From CAVWSM01 sp963799425 (GTDB lineage: Bacteria; Actinomycetota; Actinomycetes; Jiangellales; Jiangellaceae), in contig CAWCXA010000009.1 in assembly GCA_963799425.1 (NCBI GenBank), positions 62,001 to 126,000 on the forward strand: a DNA stretch of 64,000 bases. Direction: 5' to 3'. The notes beneath the pieces were generated by a model. The model had not been told where the DNA came from, searched no databases, and saw only the letters and a program-made list of their open reading frames with translations. Below, piece after piece: positions 59,042-64,000 of the stretch (position 1 is its first letter; each line of letters starts with the position of its first letter). A program made the translations under genes and the position numbers.

Positions 59042-60826
59042 GTGCCGCTGACTTCGTCCACGATCGGACGTCGCCTTGGCCTGACGATCGTCGCTGTGTC
59101 GGTCACATTCGTCGTCATGTTCGGGGCGCTCGCGCCGCCTGAGCACTGCCCCCCAGTAACAGTCGCGGCACTTCGTACCTCAGCGACGGACTCGGTCGAG
59201 TGGTTCGTCCGCAACCAGTCCACCGACGGCACGTGGCTGTATTTCTATGACGTCGATACGGGCACGGCGGGCGGCGACTACAACGTGGTTCGGCACGCCG
59301 GCGTCGCCATGGGTCTCTATCAAGCGGCCAAGGCCGGCATCCCTGGGTCGCTCGACTCAGCCGACCGAGGGCTCGCCTGGGCGCAGGATCAGCTGATCGA
59401 GGGCGACGGGTGGGCAGCCATCAGCTTTCGTGGCGAGACCCCGGTGGGCGCGAGTGCGTTGTTGGTGGCCGGCCTCGTTGAGCGTCGTTCTGCAACAGGT
59501 GACAGGCAGTACGACGATCTGATGCAACGACTGGGTCGGTTCCTGGTGGCGCAGACCGAGCCGTCCGGTGCGGTGCTCGGCTACTACGACGAGGCGACCG
59601 CTGGACCGGTGCCGGGGGAGTATTCGAAGTACTACACGGGCGAGGCTTACTGGGCTTTGGCCCGGCTGCATCGGGTGTTCCCAGACGGTGGGTGGGGCGA
59701 GGTGTCCGACCGTGTGGGGGGTTACCTGGCCAGTCAGCGCGACGAGAACGAGGGCTACTGGCCGCCCGTCCCGGATCACTGGGCGGCTTATGGACTTGCC
59801 GAGACCACGGCCTTTCCCGAGCGCGCTGCCGAGCAGCCCTTGACCGACAGCGAGATCACCTACGCTCGCCGCCAAGCGCAGCTGTTCGGCGGTCAGGTGC
59901 TGTGGGTGAGCCAGCGGTCCGGGCCGTGGGGGGCGCTCGTCCGCGGACCGATGGAGCCGCGCGGGGGTGGTTACGGCGTGATCGGTGAGGCGCTGACGGG
60001 CCTGTGGGTCGTCGCCGAGGCGGAGCCTGGTCTCGCTGACCTCCGGACACCGATTGCCGAGCGGGCCGGCTGTATCGCAGGACTGGCCATGCGGGCCCAG
60101 TCAACCGTGACCGACGCGGCCAACGATGCGGCACCAGATCGCGTGTCCGGCGCATGGTTTCGCGACGGCGAGACTCGCATGGACGATCAGCAACACGCAC
60201 TTGCGGCGTTGCTGCGCACGATGCCCATCGTCGAGGCCGGCAGCTTCGACACCGGCGGCTCGAGGTCGGCGCCGTCGGGATGGCTGTGGATCGTGGCCCT
60301 GCTCGCCGCGCTCAATCCAGCTCGGGCTGCCTTCGGTGTCCCACGAGCTGGCGGCCGCCGTCGAGCGGCCGGCGTTGCGGCCCTTGGAGGCGTTGGCGGC
60401 GCGGTCATCGTGCTCGCGATCGCCCTCCTCAGCGGACCTCTCGTGAACGCGCTTGACGTGAGTGATCCCGCGCTGCGGATCGCTGCTGGAGTGGTGGGCG
60501 CCTTGGTCGGGGCAATACAGCTCGTACGACGACCACCCGCGGCGGACCCGGCGCTGCCAGGCCTCCGAGCCGCGATCGTGCCCGTCGCGATCCCCCTCGT
60601 GATCAGCCCGGCGCTGTTGGCGTTATCCGTGAGCGCTCACGCCGACCATGGCGGCCTGCTCGTCACCGGAGCACTCACGGTCGGCGTGGGCCTGCTTGTG
60701 GCATGCACACTCGTGACGCACGAGGGACCTGCCGGTCGGGTCCTCGTCTGGGCGGCGCGGGTCACCGCGGCTGCTCTGCTGGCGACGAGCGTGCTGCTCG
60801 TGGTTGCCGGCATCCTCGACGTCTAG
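59042..60826 (+). CDS. Membrane protein with extracytoplasmic alpha/alpha-toroid-like domain
   Basis: 594 residues, unknown function. A membrane helix (about 12-30) is followed by ~370 residues of helical repeats with aromatic loops (DGTWLYFYDVDTGTAGGDYN, GDYNVVRHAGVAMGLYQAA, YYTGEAYWALARLH, DHWAAYGLAE), which resemble alpha/alpha-toroid glycan or terpenoid enzymes. The C-terminal ~190 residues form about six membrane spans. GTG 59042 has GAGGTGA eight bases upstream. TTA codon at 60623. It is divergent from the sigma gene and might be in its regulon. Confidence 0.78.
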   Translation: MPLTSSTIGRRLGLTIVAVSVTFVVMFGALAPPEHCPPVTVAALRTSATDSVEWFVRNQSTDGTWLYFYDVDTGTAGGDYNVVRHAGVAMGLYQAAKAGIPGSLDSADRGLAWAQDQLIEGDGWAAISFRGETPVGASALLVAGLVERRSATGDRQYDDLMQRLGRFLVAQTEPSGAVLGYYDEATAGPVPGEYSKYYTGEAYWALARLHRVFPDGGWGEVSDRVGGYLASQRDENEGYWPPVPDHWAAYGLAETTAFPERAAEQPLTDSEITYARRQAQLFGGQVLWVSQRSGPWGALVRGPMEPRGGGYGVIGEALTGLWVVAEAEPGLADLRTPIAERAGCIAGLAMRAQSTVTDAANDAAPDRVSGAWFRDGETRMDDQQHALAALLRTMPIVEAGSFDTGGSRSAPSGWLWIVALLAALNPARAAFGVPRAGGRRRAAGVAALGGVGGAVIVLAIALLSGPLVNALDVSDPALRIAAGVVGALVGAIQLVRRPPAADPALPGLRAAIVPVAIPLVISPALLALSVSAHADHGGLLVTGALTVGVGLLVACTLVTHEGPAGRVLVWAARVTAAALLATSVLLVVAGILDV

Positions 60827-60846
60827 GCCGCCGCGCCCACATCCGG

Positions 60847-60900
60847 CGCAACGTCCGAGCAACCGTGCGCGATGACGTACGCATCTTCGGACGCAACGAG
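60847..60900 (+). repeat. 54-bp dispersed intergenic repeat, copy B
   Basis: First 27 and last 15 bases are identical to copy A; the 12-base centre is GACGTACGCATC. It lies between the stop of the toroid protein gene and the LLM oxidoreductase gene. Confidence 0.8.
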
Positions 60901-60965
60901 CCAACCACGTTCGCCCTGCGAGGAAGGGCTCGCTGAGCCGCTTGGTGGGCTGGCACGTTGGACGC

Positions 60966-61841
60966 ATGAGGTCCTTCCGATTCGGCACCAACCTGCGCTC
61001 GGTGGACGATGTCACCGGCTTTGCCCGTTGGGCGGAGGGAGCGGGTTTCGACAGCGTGCTGCTGCCCGACCATCTCGGCGGTCCGGGGCCGTTCACGACG
61101 CTCGCCGCGGTCGCTGCTGTGACCGAGCGCGTGCGCGTCGGCACGTACGTGCTCAACGTGCCGTTCTGGAACACCGCGCTGCTGGCCCGTGAGATCGCCA
61201 CGCTGGACTCGATCTCGGGTGGCCGGGTGGAGCTGGGACTCGGCGCTGGGCACATGAAGCACGAGTTCGAGCTGGCCGGGCTCCCGTGGGAGTCGTTTGA
61301 TGAGCGGTGCGCGCGGGTCGAGCACGCCGTTGCGGAGCTGCAGCGGCTGCTGCCGGAGGTGGCGCCGGAGGCGCGCGGCTTCCGCAAAGGGTTCCCACCG
61401 CTGATGATCGGCGCGGCGAGCGACCGGCTGCTGCGGCTGGCGGCGGTGAAGGCAGACATCGTGGCGCACACCGGCATCCGGCAGGTTGCGGGTCAGCCGC
61501 CAGGGACGTTCCGGCTGCTGTCCGCTGCCGAAGTCGACGAGCGCGTGGCCTTCGCGGCCGAGGCGGCAGGCGCTCGGGCTGACTCGCAGGAGCTTGGCAT
61601 CTTGATGCAGCACGTCGAGATCACCGACGACCGTGACGACGCCCTGCAACGGCTGGCGAAGACGTACGGTGAACCCGACATCGTCCCGATCCTGCTCGAC
61701 ACACCGGTGATCGCGGTAGGCACGATCGACGAGGTCGCTGACCAGCTGCGGCGGCAGCGCGAGCGGTTCGGCTTCTCGTACGTCGTGACACACCAGGCCT
61801 CGGCCGAGGCGCTGGCGCAGGTGATGCCCCAGCTGCGTTGA
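60966..61841 (+). CDS. LLM-class F420-dependent oxidoreductase
   Basis: 291 residues, bacterial luciferase-like barrel. MRSFRFGTNLRSVDDV, DSVLLPDHLGGPGPF, SGGRVELGLGAGHMKHEFEL and VGTIDEVADQLRRQRERFGF are typical. The substrate is unknown. This family usually uses F420 in actinobacteria; cofactor use is inferred. Confidence 0.9.
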   Translation: MRSFRFGTNLRSVDDVTGFARWAEGAGFDSVLLPDHLGGPGPFTTLAAVAAVTERVRVGTYVLNVPFWNTALLAREIATLDSISGGRVELGLGAGHMKHEFELAGLPWESFDERCARVEHAVAELQRLLPEVAPEARGFRKGFPPLMIGAASDRLLRLAAVKADIVAHTGIRQVAGQPPGTFRLLSAAEVDERVAFAAEAAGARADSQELGILMQHVEITDDRDDALQRLAKTYGEPDIVPILLDTPVIAVGTIDEVADQLRRQRERFGFSYVVTHQASAEALAQVMPQLR

Positions 61842-61852
61842 CCTGGCCGAGC

Positions 61853-63247
61853 TCAGCCGGGTTGGGTCATGCGGAATACGTCGAGCGCCTCGTCGAGCTG
61901 CTGCTCGGTGATGGCGCCGCGTTCGACGTACCCCTCGTCGATGACGACTTCGCGGATGCCGCGCCGCTCCTTGAGCGCCTTCTTCGCGACAGCGGCGGCA
62001 GCCTCGTAGCCGATGTATCGGTTGAGCGGCGTCACGATCGACGGCGACCCCTCCGCGTACGCGCGGCATTGCTCCTCGTCGGCCTCGATCCCGCTGATGC
62101 ACCGGTCACCCAACAACCGGGAGACGTTGGCGAGCAGGCGGATCGACTCGAGCACGTTGCGCGCCATGACAGGCAGCATCACGTTGAGCTCGAAGTCGCC
62201 TTGGGAGCCGGCGAACGCGACGGTGGCGTCGTTGCCGATGACCTGCGCCGCCACCATGCGGACAGCTTCGGGGATCACTGGGTTGACCTTGCCCGGCATG
62301 ATCGATGAGCCGGGCTGGAGGTCGGGTAGGCGGATCTCGCCGAGTCCTGCGCGCGGGCCAGAGCCCATCCAGCGCAAGTCGTTGACGATTTTGTAGAGCC
62401 CGACGGCGATGGTGCGGAGCGCTCCGCTGACCTCGACGAGGCCGTCGCGAGCGCCCTGCGCCTCGAAGTGGTTGCGCGCTTCTGTCAGCGGCAAGCCGGT
62501 CTGCAGCGCAACCTCCGCGATGACACGGGCAGCGAAACCGGGTGGCATGTTGATGCCGGTGCCCACAGCAGTGCCGCCGAGGGGGAGCTCGGCGAGTCGA
62601 GGCAGGCAGGCCTCCAGTCGGTCGATGCCGTAGGCGACCTGCGCGGCGTAGCCGTCGAACTCCTGACCGAGCGTGACTGGCGTCGCGTCCATCAGGTGGG
62701 TGCGCCCGCTCTTGACGATGGGGGCGAACTCCACCGCCTTGGCGCGCAGGTGGCCCTCGAGGTGGCGCAAGGCGGGGATGAGGTCGTTGACTACGCCGGC
62801 CGTGGCCGCGATGTGGATCGACGAGGGAAAGACGTCGTTGCTGGACTGGCTGGCGTTGACGTGGTCGTTGGGATGCACGGCGCGGGCGAGCCGCTCGCTC
62901 GCCAGTGTGGCGATGACCTCGTTGGCGTTCATGTTGCTGCTCGTGCCCGAGCCGGTCTGGAAGACGTCGATGGGGAAGTGGTCGTCGAACCCGCCGGCGG
63001 CCACCTCGGTCGCGGCAGCCTCGATCGCGCCCGCCGTCTCCTTGTCGAGGACGCCTAGCTCGGCGTTGACCTTGGCCGCGGCCGCCTTGATCTGCGCAAG
63101 GGCGTGGATGTGGGCGGGCTCGAGGCCCTTGCCGCTGATCGGGAAGTTCTCGACGGCGCGTTGTGTCTGCGCACGCCACTTCGCGTGCCCAGGGACGCGT
63201 ACCTCGCCCATCGTGTCGTGCTCGATGCGGTAAGCCTGCTCGGTCAT
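61853..63247 (-). CDS. fumC: Fumarate hydratase class II
   Basis: Interconverts fumarate and malate in the TCA cycle. 464 residues with the superfamily signature GSSIMPGKVNP, TGSGTSSNMNANEV in the N-terminal domain and HPNDHVNASQSSNDVFP. It is iron-independent. Orthologous to Rv1098c. The ATG overlaps the stop of the ACT protein by four bases. Confidence 0.95.
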   Translation of the reverse strand: MTEQAYRIEHDTMGEVRVPGHAKWRAQTQRAVENFPISGKGLEPAHIHALAQIKAAAAKVNAELGVLDKETAGAIEAAATEVAAGGFDDHFPIDVFQTGSGTSSNMNANEVIATLASERLARAVHPNDHVNASQSSNDVFPSSIHIAATAGVVNDLIPALRHLEGHLRAKAVEFAPIVKSGRTHLMDATPVTLGQEFDGYAAQVAYGIDRLEACLPRLAELPLGGTAVGTGINMPPGFAARVIAEVALQTGLPLTEARNHFEAQGARDGLVEVSGALRTIAVGLYKIVNDLRWMGSGPRAGLGEIRLPDLQPGSSIMPGKVNPVIPEAVRMVAAQVIGNDATVAFAGSQGDFELNVMLPVMARNVLESIRLLANVSRLLGDRCISGIEADEEQCRAYAEGSPSIVTPLNRYIGYEAAAAVAKKALKERRGIREVVIDEGYVERGAITEQQLDEALDVFRMTQPG

Positions 63248-63645
63248 GCAGTCATCTTGCCAGCGAGCCAGGTCAAGACCTCGAGGGCGTCGGTCGCCCG
63301 GTCGGCAGGCACGATCAGGTGGTCGTGGAAGGAGCCGGCCAGCACGTTGCAGGCGATGCCTGCTGAGGCGAGCGCGGTGCTGACCGCCGCGGTGAGCCCG
63401 ACGGCGTCGAGAGCCGAGTGGACCCGGAGGGTGATCCAGGCTCCGACGAACTCGTACGGGAGGTCGAGCCGGTCGGCGTCCTCTTGCCGGAGGACGTAGG
63501 TGGTGCCCTCAGACTCGGTGATCATCGCCAGCGGGTCGACTCCCTGCTCCAGGGCGCGGTCGGTGGTGCAGTAGACGATGCTGCCTGGACGCAGCTCCGG
63601 CTGCATGCTCGCGAGGAGGATCTCGAGATCGGTCTGCTCAGTCAT
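63244..63645 (-). CDS. ACT-domain protein
   Basis: 133 residues: a short N-terminal beta region (SIVYCTTDRALEQGVDPLAM), then an ACT-like domain (WITLRVHSALDAVGLTAAVS). It resembles ACT_7-type proteins that sense amino acids. It is upstream of and coupled to fumC (4-base overlap). CAGGA precedes ATG 63645. Confidence 0.83.
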   Translation of the reverse strand: MTEQTDLEILLASMQPELRPGSIVYCTTDRALEQGVDPLAMITESEGTTYVLRQEDADRLDLPYEFVGAWITLRVHSALDAVGLTAAVSTALASAGIACNVLAGSFHDHLIVPADRATDALEVLTWLAGKMTA

Positions 63646-63718
63646 TCCTGCCGGCCTCAGGCGAAGTCGTCGCATCGATCGTAGGCAGTGGTGCTGTGTT
63701 GGGAGCCCCCCTCCCTTC

Positions 63719-63772
63719 CCGCTTGCGTCCGAAGAAGTGTGGCCTATTGGGCACGGTTGCTCGGACGTTACG
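63719..63772 (-). repeat. 54-bp dispersed intergenic repeat, copy C (reverse)
   Basis: Minus-strand reading begins CGTAACGTCCGAGCAACCGT and ends with TTCGGACGCAAGCGG. It has the same length as copies A and B; the centre (AGGCCACACTTC) is closer to copy A. It lies upstream of the ACT-protein gene and downstream of the DUF1990 gene, both on the minus strand. Confidence 0.75.
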
Positions 63773-63875
63773 GGGGATGCCGCCGTGCGCGTCAGTCGGC
63801 GTCGGTGCGCCGATCTGCTCAGCAGCCGGCACAGCATCCACCCGCTGCTCGGGCGACCACTCGGCACGATCGGCC

Positions 63876-64000
63876 TCAGGCGAGAGCCGCGAGATAGCGC
63901 GACGTCATGCCCTGCTGCACGAGCCGCGCAATTGGTTGGCCAAGCCAGAACAGCGGGTTGGCCGGCCTTGAGAACGCGACGACACGCAGCCGCACGTGGT
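63876..64000 (-). CDS. DUF1990 protein, C-terminal end (partial)
   Basis: The minus strand is open from the window edge to TGA at 63878-63876, giving the last ~41 residues: RLRVVAFSRPANPLFWLGQP followed by ARLVQQGMTSRYLAAL. This is the typical end of DUF1990 proteins, whose function is unknown. The N-terminal part lies beyond the window. Confidence 0.8.
   Translation of the reverse strand, partial: HVRLRVVAFSRPANPLFWLGQPIARLVQQGMTSRYLAALA

Noticed and set aside
1..64000. Mobile elements, prophage, CRISPR arrays
   Set aside because: No transposase, integrase, phage structural gene or direct-repeat/spacer array was seen; short repeats found are single or dispersed.

Overview
The window is high-GC DNA with short intergenic gaps, many 4-base start/stop overlaps and frequent GTG starts. 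Together with mycothiol S-conjugate amidase, an F420-type (LLM) oxidoreductase, an ECF sigma/RskA pair and many ABC exporters, this points to the chromosome of a mycolic-acid-free actinobacterium. A Nocardioides-like Propionibacteriales is my best guess, inferred from gene content and not proven. The backbone keeps the order of Mycobacterium tuberculosis Rv1074c-Rv1098c: thiolase, SGNH hydrolase, cbs, metB, greA, DUF4307, mca, a small membrane protein, YyaL, hemolysin III-like, Z-prenyl synthase, PhoH2, fumarase. Accessory blocks are inserted between these genes. I see no prophage, insertion sequence, CRISPR array or rRNA.

Layout. 1-8.5 kb: end of a Ppx/GppA protein, a secreted GH10 xylanase with a palindromic operator, family-5 uracil-DNA glycosylase, ndh with a Rex-like operator, a double-ACT protein, a frameshifted peptide deformylase, a tRNA with anticodon UAA, a metallo-hydrolase, a PatB/MalY C-S lyase and a frameshifted Bax-inhibitor-like protein. 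8.6-18 kb: thiolase, SGNH hydrolase, cbs, two DLH-like hydrolases, msrA, a MocR/YczE pair, and an ASCH domain in frame with cystathionine gamma-synthase. 18-24 kb: a MacAB-like exporter operon with a Cys-repeat lipoprotein, next to a two-component system; the same direct-repeat element precedes both units. 24-30 kb: a GNAT protein, MobA-DUF6457, and a MarR-controlled operon of three MFS exporters. 30-37.8 kb: ilvA, a DUF4097/DUF2089/DrrAB-like operon ending in a triple hairpin terminator, greA, mca. 37.8-43 kb: an ABC-2 exporter divergent from a NarL-type two-component system. 43-54 kb: YyaL, USP, cupin, YjbQ, VOC, hemolysin III, prenyl synthase, an M23-like peptidase with an ArsR regulator, PhoH, a lytic transglycosylase. 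54-64 kb: an ABC exporter with a divergent GbsR/MarR-like regulator, RskA and its ECF sigma factor, a toroid-like membrane protein, an LLM oxidoreductase, fumC with an ACT protein, and the end of a DUF1990 gene.

Themes. Sulfur and thiol metabolism is concentrated here (PatB, Cbs, MetB, MsrA, Mca). Four ABC exporter operons are each linked to a local regulator or sensor. Many starts look leaderless: a TANNNT box lies 6-8 bases before ATG/GTG, with no Shine-Dalgarno sequence.

Most unusual signals: a 54-bp intergenic element in three copies (5224, 60847, 63719) with fixed length and conserved ends; the ASCH/cystathionine gamma-synthase continuous frame; the paired response-regulator-like sites; the tandem Cys-repeat lipoprotein; and two single-base frameshifts in normally conserved genes, which may be sequence errors.
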